A DNA stretch of 64,000 bases from Blastobasis lacticolella (taxonomy: Eukaryota; Arthropoda; Insecta; Lepidoptera; Blastobasidae), in NCBI GenBank assembly GCA_905147135.1, contig LR990052.1, forward strand, positions 14,570,200 to 14,634,199, given 5' to 3'. Positions 22,301-32,999 of the stretch are shown piece after piece. A program made the position numbers and the translations under genes. The first letter of the stretch is position 1. Every line of letters begins with the position of its first letter. Under the pieces are notes generated by a model. It did no database searches. It saw nothing but the letters and a program-made list of their open reading frames with translations, and was not told the DNA's origin.

Positions 22301-23070
22301 ATAGGGTGGCTCTAACTTTTTAGTTGCAAAAATGACTTTATCTTGTTCGCGGTGTCCATCGAAGCATTGTCATGGTGCAATAGGATGCGACGTCTTGTTC
22401 GTTTTCCCCTAACTTATTCAAAGACACTGGGCAAACAAATGATGGTGTATCACTCAGCATTAACTGTCTTTTGTTCTTCAAGCGGGATCGTGCAGACAGA
22501 GACCCAAACCGACCGGGAGGAAAAAACGCAATAATGTTTTTGCCTGCGCTTCTCGCCTGCCTCAATTTTGTTGGTTTGCTGTCGCCTTCGAACACTACAT
22601 TGTAGATTTCTTTCCAGAATGTAACAATATAGCCATGTTTCATCTGTCACAATGTCATACTCAGCATTGTATTGTATACCGTGATCGTACTTTGCACCAA
22701 TCAACTCGAGTCTGTTTTTGTTTCGGTGTGAGCTCATGAGGAATCCAGCAGCTACAAAGTTTTATAAATTTTAAATGTGTGTTTATACATATATGTAATT
22801 TGTGTGTTAATAAGTAATTTTTATTTTATTTGACTAATAAAATGTTCTCGAATGTTTTCATAGATGCTATGCCGATTTTCTTCAATTAGTAGCCTGACAC
22901 ATATTCCTCAGCGATCGCAGTTGAGGGCCGATCTTCACGAATTTCATCACGGAGAGAAACACGACCACGATAAAATTCTGCGTACTTACGCTTTACGGTG
23001 CTTCCCTCCCAAAAGCATTTCGAAGACGAGCAGTGCGGAGACAGTGAACTTTTCATCATCATAAAAAATC
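22300..23070 (-). pseudogene. mariner-type transposase, decayed
   Basis: Mariner transposases cut and paste elements at TA sites using a DD34D catalytic triad. Reading the minus strand in shifting frames I see YAEFYRGRVSLRDEIREDRP (N-terminal region), IYENIREHF, KLCSCWIPHELTPKQKQTRV, YDIVTDETWLYCY (first catalytic Asp near 22,642), FEGDSKPTKLRQARSAGKNI, a PLEEQKTVNAE stretch, and HHDNAS (second Asp, 22361-22378). Between the IREHF and KLCSCW parts about 60 bases of AT-rich sequence replace the expected helix-turn-helix linker. Several frameshifts and one in-frame stop make it inactive. The last Asp region is not recognisable. Confidence 0.85.
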
Positions 23071-23099
23071 ATCGCCCTATGATCTCTTTGCGTTAATCA

Positions 23100-23269
23100 T
23101 ATTTTTACTACGGACGATGAACTTCTATTTGTGATAAAAACATGACATTCGATTTCCCGCCTATTTTTATTAAATAAATGATTGAGTTTCTTATGTTTAA
23201 AAAATATAAATTCAAAAATTTATAAGCGGCCTGGAGCGCAGAATTTTCAGTGTGCTTTATGTATGGTTC
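23100..23269. other. short non-coding stretch
   Basis: Nothing recognised between the mariner relic and the family B repeat. Confidence 0.5.
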
Positions 23270-23545
23270 ACATGAACGGCACTTTATAGTCCGCTGCTGG
23301 AATTTACACTTCCACCTTAGAGAGTATTTTGCCATCATCTCCGCGCTAGGCAGGTGGATGTAGATCGCGGCGTTTAAGAAAACCAACCTAGCCTCCTCAG
23401 AAAACATAGGTGCCTCAACAGAAAACGCCGCTCCTCTTTTTCTACCGTTCTACGGAGGTCCAAGCTGGTTAGCCCTAAGACATTAGTCAACTTTAACGAC
23501 AGCCGTTGGATCTATTCTACTCTTCCGGGGCCCTGTGCCAGGGAT
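23270..23545 (-). repeat. interspersed repeat family B, copy 2
   Basis: Minus copy with TTGCCATCATCTCCGCGCTA, GTTCTACGGAGGTCCAAGCT and GACATTAGTCAAC, aligned with 25215-25470 but diverged. Confidence 0.65.
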
Positions 23546-24084
23546 GTTTTCAGAGGAAATCTAAATTTGTTAATATATATGATAGTTTGTCACCACTTTC
23601 TATAATATACAGGGAAAATACTACGTAACAAATATGATTCCATAAACTGCATCAAACTAGTCTATTTTGCACAGTTCACATTTAGTAGTTTGTGGAGATA
23701 CTTTTGATATTGCGGAAACTTAGACGTTTGAAGAACTCTTGCGAAGTTTAAGAGCCCGGAAATACTTGAATTGTATTTCTGTTTACTGCTGAGTTTTAGT
23801 CAATAGAGACAACTGAGAAGCGAGTAACAAATAGTTATTCATAACATCTGTTAGTTTTTAGCAATAACACTGAACGACAAAAAGTTTTTGATTTGTACGA
23901 ATTTAAAATTTGAAAAGTGAAATCGTTACTAACATGCAGGCATATTAATAATACGGCAAAGCTAGTATAAACGCGGTTCTTCATATAGGGTCATGCATGA
24001 CCGAATATTCCTGTTGTAACAAAAAAAAAGTACTATATTGTATCCATAGTATATAGATAGCTTTGAGTTTGTGTAGAATGGAAT
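23546..24084. other. non-coding stretch
   Basis: No gene seen. Confidence 0.5.
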
Positions 24085-24270
24085 TCATCAGGATGTGGAA
24101 TAAGCTCCCAGCCCCAGTGTTTCGTTTAGACTATGACATGTGATCGTGCAAGAGGTTTATTGGATTAGATATCTCTTTAGGAGGCGGGCAACGCTTTGGT
24201 GTTGCTGGTGTGGCGGTCACCACTTTCCATCAGGTGGCCCTCACCTAATTATCTACCGAATAATGTAAAA
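24085..24270 (-). repeat. interspersed repeat family A, copy 4
   Basis: Minus copy: ATGTGGAATAAGCTCCCAGC, ATCGTGCAAGAGGTTTATTG and CACTTTCCATCAGGTGGCCC, with a stretch deleted relative to copy 1. Confidence 0.8.
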
Positions 24271-24814
24271 AAACAGAAAAAAACTATGTGGAAGCGATGA
24301 GCAACATAATATTGTAGCAAGTAAAGAAATGTTATCACATTGCAAGATGCTTCTTTACAAGTAACTTCGAAGTAGACGTACCCTGACTCGCCCGTACCTA
24401 CACTACCTACACCCTCGAACTTGTAAAAATAAATTCTTACAATCATTTTCATTGTTATTATACCACTGCCATTATATTCCTTGTATGCGTCCGTGTTCTG
24501 TTTATTGTTTTCCATTACTCTGTGTTAACGTTTCAGCCCTTTAAATGGATTAATGATTTTAACGATAGGTTGTAATAATTCCTTTTCGTCGTCACTCATT
24601 ATCATTAATAAATCCCAGCGTGATATTAATTGATTAATGGATTTCAATAAGGAGCGGGCACTGTTATTGAGAAGATTAAATTTTATCGTCGGAAAGCTTT
24701 CGTTGAATAGCTTTTAGTCCGCGGAAGGCGCGATTGACCGATAGGATGGTGATGATATTAAGATATTAGGAACAATAACAAAATATTCTTTTCGTTTGTT
24801 ACTAAATATTGTGT

Positions 24815-24955
24815 TATTTATTTATTTAACCATTTATTGTACACAAGATTGTTACAAAAGTATATGACATAATATATCAGACACAACAGGCAACCTTATT
24901 TCTATAAAGAAATTTCTTCCAGCAGGCCTACAGCAGAGAGATCGTGACAATTAAA
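24815..24955 (-). repeat. LINE 3' tail, family E, copy 1
   Basis: ATTTATTTAACCATTTATTG then TACACAAGATTGTTACAAAA and CTTCCAGCAGGCCTACAGCA. The reverse strand gives an AATAAA and AAAT tail, so copies are 3' ends of minus-oriented LINEs. Other copies: 26385-26520, 46780-46925, 57258-57360 and 62150-62280, all in the same orientation. Confidence 0.75.
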
Positions 24956-24999
24956 TTCAGTAAAGACGTGCACAGTAGCAAAAACAAAATAATGATGCT

Positions 25000-25115
25000 T
25001 AACTAATACTATACATAAATAAATACATACCTATATACCTACATTGAAAACAAATACATATACACATACATACATACATGGACATTATACATATATATAT
25101 ATAAATATATTAGAC
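25000..25115. repeat. AT-rich microsatellite region
   Basis: ATAAATA, CATACATACATACATG and ATATATATATAAATATAT tracts follow the family E tail. Confidence 0.8.
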
Positions 25116-25214
25116 GTTATATTTGTTTCGGAAGTAAATATTCATCCTCGTCAAATGAAAAAGAAAGTTCGATAGTGTTTTTTGTGTAACATTTAATTAC
25201 ACTCAACTACTACC

Positions 25215-25470
25215 ATTAAGTGGCCGTGTGGTGTCCGGCAGAGTAGAATAGCACCAACCCCTTACACTCATGGGTGTCGTACAAGGCGACTAATGTTTTC
25301 GAGGTAAAAGATCAAGAGTCTCCGTAGGCTGGAAAATGGGCAGCAGCATTTTCCATTGTTTTATTCAAACACTGCAATCTCCAACCCGCCTGCCAAGCGT
25401 GGAGATTATGGCAATAACCTCCCCTTTCGTGAGAGAGGCCCTAAGTCCTGCAGTGAACTGTTACGGGCTG
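25215..25470 (+). repeat. interspersed repeat family B, longest copy
   Basis: Runs from GGCCGTGTGGTGTCCGGCAG through CTCATGGGTGTCGTACAAGG, GCTGGAAAATGGGCAGCAGC and CCAACCCGCCTGCCAAGCGT to GTCCTGCAGTGAACTGTTAC. It serves as the reference for the other copies. No protein frame is evident. Confidence 0.85.
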
Positions 25471-25540
25471 TGATGAAGTTATGGTAGTTTTAAGTTTGTA
25501 ATTTTTTAAGTATTGAACATGTAAATAAACCAAGGTCACC

Positions 25541-25705
25541 GACATAGCACGAAGAACAGATGGCCGATGGGGCAGAAAAGTTCTCGATTGGCGACCACGT
25601 ACCGGAAGACATGGCGTGGGTAGGCCTCCCACAGGACTGGCTTTTGTAGAAATCTCTAGGGGAGGCCTATGCCCAGCAGTTAGCGTTTTCTGGCTGATAT
25701 GATGA
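25541..25705 (+). pseudogene. RTE-type LINE polymerase C-terminus
   Basis: The plus frame from 25541 reads DIARRTDGRWGRKVLDWRPR, then a TGRHGVGRPP segment. This is the RTE-clade C-terminus (ARR-DGRWG-KVL-WRP, GRPP-RW). The usual tail CTAGGGGAGGCCTATGCCCA and GGCTGATATGATGATGATT follow. The upstream endonuclease and polymerase are missing. Confidence 0.8.
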
Positions 25706-26384
25706 TGATTAAACGCTTCGTTTTTAACCTTTCGTTACACTATATTGATTGAAATACTGCTAAAATCTAATAAACCAAGCAAAAATAAACCAAGGCGTAC
25801 CTATTCCGGCAAGTTGTATTATTCTTCATAACTTTAATGGAAATAAAGGAAAATAACCTCTATCTGTTTACCGAGAGCATACCAAAGCATGCCAGTTTCC
25901 TTCTGAACTAGAGCGTTCAGTTATCTCTTTTATGCAAATACATAATAAGAGCTGCTCCGCTTTTAAACAAATAGCTATCTGGAAAGTGGACCCCACACAG
26001 CTCGTCATTTGTCTTACCTTGCTTCGGTAGAATGTTTAATTCATAACGTGTAAAAGGGTAGCCCCATATCGATAAGTTAACCAGAGATAGCTTAATTTAA
26101 CTTATTTACTCATGTCGTGAGAGAATGGTTATAACTGAGTGGGTTAATTATGTTATTTGTGAGCAGAAGTTTCGATAGCTTAAAGTGGTAGGTTGTACTT
26201 GGAGTATTTTGGGCGTAGAAAGGTATTATGGGACCAAGTGTGGAGTTGCGTAATATGCGGGGCATGTTAATCAATGCACCACACACGTTGTTGGTAGCCG
26301 GTTATTTATTACAGCAGCAAGCAGTAGACACAATTCCTGTACTACTGTGGCCAGCCGGTGCCTTGAGATCGCTAATTTACGTGG
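25706..26384. other. non-coding stretch
   Basis: No gene recognised. Confidence 0.5.
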
Positions 26385-26520
26385 GTCGATTTATTTATTT
26401 ATTTTCCAGTTTATTGTACACATGAAACTTTGATGAAAAATACCGAGTTATAGATGACACAACAAGCACTACTTATTTCTTAGAAGAAATCTCTTCCAGA
26501 AGGCCTATCAAAGATATATG
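26385..26520 (-). repeat. LINE 3' tail, family E, copy 2
   Basis: Matches copy 1 through TTTATTTATTTTCCAGTTTA, TTGTACACATGA and GAAATCTCTTCCAGAAGGCC. Confidence 0.7.
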
Positions 26521-27417
26521 TGATAAGTAGTCGCAGATTAGACATGCACAATATCTAACTAAGTATACATACACATATAATAACCTATTAATTGATTGAG
26601 CTGCGATTGCGATCCAATTACAATTCAATCAGGCCATTACCAACAGAAGCAGAATATGACAAAAATTTCATAGTCCAAAGGAAACACTTTCTTAATGAGA
26701 CCTCAGCCCTGTAGTCCTTTATAGGTTATAATAGTCTTGTATTTTGTTCTATGATGGTAATTTTATTGCTGACGCTACCAGCATCAGCGACAAAAGACCG
26801 AATTGAGAAAAAAAAAACATGCGGTAGAAAATAGTCAGTAGTCAAAGTACGTTTTTTAAATTAAAGTTTGTTACGTTAGCACTTCATATTTCACATTTTT
26901 TTAAAATGTAGATAAGTACTTCAATGGACTGCAGCTTGTACTAGATTATTTTATTTGATAAACAAAGAACCGCAATTTCGGCCAACATCCAAAGTTTGAA
27001 AAACGGCACATCAGACGAATCCCTCAGCTTAGAAGCCTCATCAAAGCAACCACTAACAAAAGATGAAAGGGATCGAACATGAAAGTACACTTACAATTTA
27101 CTTTGATGTTATAAATAATAAATACTCACATAATTGCACTTTTTTAATTACTTCGTTGATGTCTAGTCGAGACAGATAAGTTGAAAATATATAAGTAACA
27201 GTTGATAGCTGAGAATTGTTATTTAACTAGAGGAAAAGTAAGTAATAGCTGGATTTTTTTATTAATTTCATTAATTTACATAAGTGACACACGAAAGTGA
27301 AGCTCTAAATTTTACTACATTGCAATGCAATTTAGCCAAATCAACTATGAACTCTCTATTCTAGTCACTATATATTCTTCCACTCCAGCACGTTCCCTTA
27401 TTGCACTGGTCATTTTG
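26521..27417. other. non-coding stretch
   Basis: No gene seen. A short family A snippet (CATAGTCCAAAGGAAACACT, about 26668) is present. Confidence 0.5.
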
Positions 27418-27600
27418 GCAATGTCCTGGTTGTGATCGCGCGAACGAAGGCCCGGGGTCCTCCTTGACCATGATCCAGGATTTGGCGGCTCAGATAATTA
27501 CAGTGGAGTGACTGCCATATCTGACCTCCGTGACCCTGCTCATGGTAGCAGCCTGGTACGCACCTGACCAGATTGGATCCTGGTTATATAGATTGAATAT
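27418..27600 (-). repeat. tRNA-SINE family C, 3' fragment
   Basis: CGAACGAAGGCCCGGGGTCC, TTGACCATGATCCAGGATTT, CAGTGGAGTGACTGCCATAT and GACCAGATTGGATCCTGGTT match the minus strand of the full copy. Confidence 0.8.
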
Positions 27601-28324
27601 AGTTTAAGTATCTATCTACGGATATTCATAGACAGATACTTACCAGTAATTCGAGGTGTTGATGCTATTCTACGTTTCCTTACACCACATAAATTTAGTG
27701 AGTGAAAGTATTAGTATGTTCAGTAGTTCCAGAGATCCTCACGAATATCCAATCCATAATCTTCTTACATCGTGGGCGGCACGTAAATAGTGGAGTTCCC
27801 TCAGACCGCGCCGCCTATTAGCGGTTTGCGAAAGATACCGCGCGTCGATAAAAAGTTTTAAATGAAAGAGTTTGAACAATATGGCTGCCGGCTGTCGCGG
27901 TTTGCTATCTTTTCACGGTGCCGATACAATTTCAAGCTTCGTTGTCTTGCTTTTTGCTCATTAAGCAATTATGCGGAGTCGGGTTGTGTTTCGCGGTTTT
28001 GCCCGCTGACCTTAAAGGTAAATAGTTTTAAGATTGTATTCAAAATCTAATAAGAGAGAATGTTTAAAAATTCCAACGGGTAGGGAAGAAACAGCCAGTT
28101 CGTCCCCCCTTCTGTATACTGGAAGGTTGCAAAAAAGAGAAAATGCAAAACGTGGAACAAAATCGGGCAGCCTAATTAAAAAATTTAACTTAAGCTGGCA
28201 AAATCACAGCCCTACCAACAAAAATATTCCGTGTCGTGAATTCCATGCACATATGCAGAGACAAGTACGTAACACCCAGACCCAGAAAGAAGAGGTATAC
28301 TAAATACAGGAATAAAAGGAGTAC
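27601..28324. other. non-coding stretch
   Basis: No gene recognised. An 89-codon frame (28034-28303, plus) is Lys/Arg/Asn-rich and motif-free, probably chance. Confidence 0.45.
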
Positions 28325-28719
28325 ACCATTTATTTATTTATTTATTTGTGTTTTTTTTTATTGAGATCCCTCTTATGTTGGGGTCTCAGCTGTTGTCACC
28401 TCAGCAGTGAAGCCGAGCCTTTGGCTTTAGGTTAGGTATTTTGTAGAATTCTCAGTTTACTTCTCTCTCTCCCTCTCGTGACATTCTTCACTGCACCCCG
28501 TTTCAATGATGTACTCCCTCCATTATTACTACTTACTTATATCTGTATTGCATTTACATATCGTAATACATTTTCTTACATTATTCTTACTACTTATATA
28601 CTAGACTGTCGTTGTACAATTTTGTGTTAAACTATATTAAATTGTAACATACTGTTTTATAAGTGACATCTTCAAGATGGTGCTTATGCTACGTTTTAAT
28701 TGCTAATTACATATTGTGG

Positions 28720-28720
28720 T

Positions 28721-28756
<36 letters not shown>
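28720..28756. repeat. (TA)n microsatellite
   Basis: About 18 uninterrupted TA units, followed by a T run (about 28771-28787). A second TA tract lies at about 28884-28907. All are inside the 3' region of the Gag-only element. Confidence 0.9.
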
Positions 28757-28758
<2 letters not shown>

Positions 28759-28906
28759 CCTTGTTTATTGTTTTTTTTTTTTTTTTTATGTTATACATAA
28801 TCCAACTGTCGTTCGTAGTTAATATTATACTATACTATGTTCACTATACTAATTTGCATATGTGCTGCGACATATTTTACACAATATATATATATATATA
28901 TATATA

Positions 28907-29209
28907 TCATACATACTTTGTTTTACTCTTACTTGCATTTTTATGTACCATATGTTTACGAGCCTGCGACACGCCAGTATTATACTGTATAACCGCAAAC
29001 TCCTGTTTACTCATGAACAGGTAGCTCTCTCTAAATTGAGTCCTGCTAGGTATTCCTGTCGGGTCGCAGGTTCCAGTTGTCTTACATCTATTTACATATA
29101 TATATTTTTTGGTTGGAGAGAGTATATCACCACGTTTTCCAATTCTACACTGTACGGGATGCAGGTTTGTGTTCATTTTCCTGTCGGTAATTTTACTCTT
29201 GACCGCCAT
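28907..29209 (-). other. 100-codon open frame downstream of the Gag-like ORF, function unknown
   Basis: This frame starts with ATG 36 bases after the ORF1 stop, on the same strand. It is basic (many Lys and Arg) and has no endonuclease or reverse-transcriptase motif I can see. It could be a decayed start of ORF2, a 3' UTR accident, or a small accessory protein. Chance is the leading explanation at this length in AT-rich DNA. Confidence 0.25.
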
Positions 29210-29244
29210 TCCACGTCAATAATAGTATGCCACTGAGGATCTGG

Positions 29245-30441
29245 CTATAGCACCCCATCGCGTCTTGGACAAGCCATGTCAAATGCGTTGTGGTCGGTTT
29301 TGTCGAGTTTTGCTAAGGTGCAATTTTTACAGGTTGCTTTTTCCCAAATGGTGTAAACAGGGCATACAGAACGCATGTTTAGGCCAGAACAGTGACTGCA
29401 GAGGGGTTCAGTCTGCGTGCAGTACTTTTTGCCGTGCCCCAAACCCAAGCACTTGGTACACTGTATCAAAGGGGACTGGTCGCGCACCGGCCTCTTTTGG
29501 AGGTCGATGTATACCGCTCCCGCCGCCGTCAGACACGCGTGCATTTTAGGTGATACCTGGAGCACCACATGGTTCTCCAGTGGGTTCCGTGCACGGCGTC
29601 TGTACTTCACAGCGATTCGACGATCCTCTTCTGTCACGTTTTGAAGCAGTTGTTCATTTTGCTTCTTGATGGCCGTGATTATATCATCGTTCGTATGTTG
29701 TTGGAGCACGTCTCTTATTATAATAAGCGGGTCTTTATTAGGTGCTCTGTTTGCCCGTAGGACGTCCGACTCCTTTAGCTTTTCGAGTAGACGGTCAAGG
29801 TCAGTTTCCGAAGTGCAGCTTAGGACGACCTTTTGATTTCTGGCCTTCCGGACCTTGTCGATGTGTATGTTGTGTTCCTTTGCGTACACTATTTCCCGAA
29901 TTTCGGTTAGCACATCTTCGCTTGTGTCGTCTTCTTTAGTGGACGTCACAGTCACCGAGTGGCTCGGCGGTGTCGCTGCCGCCGACGTGCTTGCCAGCAC
30001 GTCGGCGTACGAGCGCATCTCGCGCATCAGCTCGTCTTGATTATGGTCCTCCATCTTTTCATACATCTTGCTTTGGTTTGCAGAGATGTTGTCCAAAGTG
30101 TCACTCATTTTGGTCAGCTTGTCGTTGAGATCCGTAATTTGGGTCTCTGTCGCTTGTGCGCGCTGTTCCAGGAGCCTTTTCTCGAGTTCAACATTTGTCG
30201 CATGCAGTTTAGTCAACTGTTCAAAGATGCGGTCTGCACATTTTATTACCTCCTTTTTCAAGTCCCTTAAGAACATAGCAGCCTGGGGTAAAGGTTCAGC
30301 CCTGGGATCTTTCTTGGGTACATTGTCGATATTTCCGGCGCCTGCGCCGGATGTCCTTCTGGGGTTTTGCGGTGGGGTGTTAAACATTTTCTGGGAATGA
30401 CAGTTTATTTGTGTTTGGGAATACTTAGGTACAGCTGTCAA
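29245..30441 (-). CDS. Gag-like ORF1 of a non-LTR retrotransposon (398 aa)
   Basis: ORF1 proteins of jockey/R1-type LINEs bind element RNA and take it to the target site. This frame is uninterrupted. In order: a Pro/Gly-rich N-terminus; a probable coiled coil (about 53-135, rich in Leu, Lys and Glu); an Ala/Ser/Thr linker (about 147-172); an RRM-like or associated domain (about 173-320); then three CCHC-type knuckles. Knuckle 1 is intact (C328, C331, H336, C341). Knuckle 2 has C348, C351 and C360 but Asn355 where His is expected. Knuckle 3 is the long jockey-type form (C371, C374, H384, C391) with HNAFDMACPRR. Met19 (codon at 30387-30385, MFNTPPQN) may be the true start, giving 380 residues. 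No ORF2 endonuclease or reverse transcriptase follows, so the element is Gag-only or has lost ORF2. Confidence 0.88.
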   Translation of the reverse strand: MTAVPKYSQTQINCHSQKMFNTPPQNPRRTSGAGAGNIDNVPKKDPRAEPLPQAAMFLRDLKKEVIKCADRIFEQLTKLHATNVELEKRLLEQRAQATETQITDLNDKLTKMSDTLDNISANQSKMYEKMEDHNQDELMREMRSYADVLASTSAAATPPSHSVTVTSTKEDDTSEDVLTEIREIVYAKEHNIHIDKVRKARNQKVVLSCTSETDLDRLLEKLKESDVLRANRAPNKDPLIIIRDVLQQHTNDDIITAIKKQNEQLLQNVTEEDRRIAVKYRRRARNPLENHVVLQVSPKMHACLTAAGAVYIDLQKRPVRDQSPLIQCTKCLGLGHGKKYCTQTEPLCSHCSGLNMRSVCPVYTIWEKATCKNCTLAKLDKTDHNAFDMACPRRDGVL

Positions 30442-30470
30442 AATTAAGTATATTGGTAATTTAAAACATC

Positions 30471-32119
30471 TTTAAACCAATTACAAGTTTCCGCTTATAG
30501 ATTTAATGTAGGTATACTCCATTACAAGCTTACTAAGTAAATAAAGTAGGTAAGTACATACAATACTCATCTTTTTTAAAATAAAACCTCATTTGAAAAT
30601 CTAAAAAGCATTATGCCAAACCTAGTTGGCATATCTATTTCTCAATTAGCCCGAACATTGTTCAATCATTCACCTAATTACTATTGACAATTGCAATTAT
30701 TTTACTATCAACTCCGTCTCAAGGGGCTCTCATTATCCCACGGCCGTTCATTAATCACTGGACAACAAAATGTCATGAATAAATGCAGATTGATACTAAT
30801 TATGAAATTTGTATGCAAATTTATGTGGAACGGCCATGGAATGGTTTTATAAGGCAGGCCTAGCTATGGGCGGGGCCTCCGCGGTGTCGTGATTTCGTAT
30901 CACTGGTTAGTCTCATACCGATTTAGAACGCGACGCGGATGTGGAGAGCTTGATTGTATTGTAAGATTTGTCTAGTGTAATTTAGTTTAGTTGAGATATG
31001 TGCGTGACTAGGCACGTTAAGTAAGTCACTGTAAGTCATTAATAAATGTAAGAATATGTTTTTTTATTATTATTTCAAAGTTTTATTCAACTCGACTGTA
31101 ACGAAATGATGACAATTAAAACAATAAATATAGGTATTTATTGCTATCTCATATCTGCTGATAAGAGTCCAAATTATACGGTTTAGGGGAGACGGCTATG
31201 TATGGCTTTGTTTGGGACAAATGTGTGTATTCATACTCAATACGCAATTTCCCGGGCCCTCGTGCGTAAGAGCATATCCGGGACATTAACACCAAGATGA
31301 TCATTATTACGCAATTTCCCAAAAATCAATACAAGTAAAATAAACAGTAAACTTTACCATTGCACCAAATACAAAATCCAACCCCCTATAAAGCACCCAA
31401 CACAGACCACAAACACCGGCACGCAGAATCAACTACAGTGAACCAGTGAAACCCAACTTTACTACCGACACAGCCGAGTTCCACGGACCGCGGTCATAAA
31501 ACCCGCGACACGACCGCAGGCGCGTTTCCGCGTCGCCCGCCGCGCCTGTGTGGTGGCGCCATTAGAAATACGTGTTTATGTTAATGACCACTAAACGGGC
31601 GTTTTGTTTAAGAAGCTTGCCGTGTACCATTAAAAGTAATGCTCTTAATAACTCCCTCTCTCCACTATGCTCTAGAACTCATTATCATATCGATATCACT
31701 CGATAAAGTTACACAGCTCGGGTAATGCGCCTATTAGCCGGCTAATCACGGATTAAAACTGATCTTCGCTTAAATTTAGTCAATCTAAACGACCGTTAAA
31801 GCGACGCGTACAAAGAAATATTCGTTTACGGATTGACCCTTATCGAAACTACTTACTTACTTTCTTTGTTTTAATGCTTTAATTGTTAAAGTTAGATTGT
31901 TCGAAATTCCACTGATAGTTTCAATGGTAGATAAGGTTTATTAAAGAAAAAAAAATTATTTGGTAGGTAGGTTCTTAAATTCATTACAGCGTTTTAGCTA
32001 GCTCATCTGTAATATATTTAAGACAGTTCGTTTAAAGAATATTTGAGTTATTATACAATGTAATGTTACCCTACAATGTAAAATGTAAAATGGGCTCAGA
32101 CGCTTGAAGAAAAAAGTCG
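30471..32119. other. non-coding stretch with GC-rich blocks and a possible core promoter
   Basis: No gene seen. 30830-30960 has TTTTATAAGGC followed by GGGCGGGGCC and CGCGACGCGG. 31440-31570 is a CpG-rich block (CGCGTTTCCGCGTCGCCCGC). 31248-31305 is a family C SINE tail in plus orientation. Confidence 0.4.
30845..30900 (+). promoter_or_regulatory. possible core promoter (TATA-like plus GC box)
   Basis: TATAAGG at about 30849 is followed by the GC-box-like GGGCGGGGCC (about 30870) and GATTTCGTATCACTGGTTAG about 45 bases later. No downstream coding exon was found, so this is weak and may be coincidental. Confidence 0.15.
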
Positions 32120-32340
32120 TAGTGGAAATCGGATTCATCCTACTAATATTAATAAATGTGAAAGTTTGTATGTTTCTTACTCAATCACACAACAACGGCT
32201 CAATTGGGTTAGGATGAAATTTGGCAGACAGATAATTTATAAACGTAGTTAACAATTTAAACCCAAAATTCAAAGTAGTTCCCAAGGGATCACACTATAA
32301 CCTAATTCTAAGACCACGCAGACGAAGATGCGGGCGAGCT
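32120..32340 (+). repeat. RTE-like LINE tail region
   Basis: ATCCTACTAATATTAATAAA then TGTGAAAGTTTGTATGTTTC, TTGGGTTAGGATGAAATTTG and a GCAGACGAAGATGCGGGCGA end. This is the usual architecture of an abundant lepidopteran LINE 3' end, from general knowledge. Confidence 0.6.
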
Positions 32341-32999
32341 TTTCACCGCAAGCTTCTCAATACGATTTCTTTCAATATAAGTTTTATAAATATATGTTGA
32401 AATTTTGTACAGTATATGTATGTAGTAGTATATCTTTCAGTCTCTTTTTCTTAAATCTTATAATACTGCGCTGGCGCGAACCAAACAGAATCTTCGCTTC
32501 CGCCACCAAGGCAGCATCACCAAATTGATTTCTCCATCGCATTGATTTATAACGGATCGTCAAATACAAAGCGGCGTACGCGCAGCCTGTCGTCGGTCTG
32601 GTATCGTGCTGACTTCCACGTAGAAGTTAATTTATTTGTCGATTCTCACTTGTCAGCCGAGATAAACTACCGGCCGTGGAACTGGTGAAACTGGTCTAGT
32701 TTTTTTTTAATTAGCACTATTTTTCTAATCATCACGTCGTGTACTGTAATAAATAAGTATCTACCTACATAGTCAAAGCACCTATATGACTTTATGGGGA
32801 TAGGTAGGTATGGCTAATGATTGATTGATTCTTTTTGGTTTATTTTTCAATTACGTTTGAAGAGCAAAACCGTATGCTATTCATTCATGGGTCCTATCAT
32901 AAAATATGCTATTTCTGGCAAGCGTGGATATTATGGTAATTCTCTGTATTACTGTCTAGGCCTTTGTATTAGAGCCTGCACTATTGTAGAGAAGGCTCA

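Larger units (their letters stand above)
28325..30470 (-). mobile_element. Gag-only or ORF2-deleted LINE-like element
   Basis: On the minus strand the order is a short 5' leader, the ORF1 above, about 900 bases without recognisable polymerase, then a 3' end with an AATAAA-like A-rich run and an (AAAT)n tail (plus strand TTATTTATTTATTTATTT at about 28329-28346). A poly-A run (plus-strand T run, about 28771-28787) and two TA tracts sit inside the 3' region. I could not find a convincing target-site duplication, so the 5' boundary is approximate. HeT-A of Drosophila is the known precedent for a Gag-only LINE; an internal deletion is the simpler alternative. Confidence 0.65.

Noticed and set aside
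24200..24270. CRISPR-like recurrence of short words across the window
   Set aside because: Repeats are dispersed transposon copies with no regular spacers; eukaryotic context.
28716..29236. 102- and 124-codon plus-strand frames near the TA repeats
   Set aside because: They are low-complexity YIYIYI translations of the (TA)n tract inside the LINE 3' region.
29265..30400. Several plus-strand frames of 60-110 codons
   Set aside because: Antisense shadows of the Gag-like ORF1.
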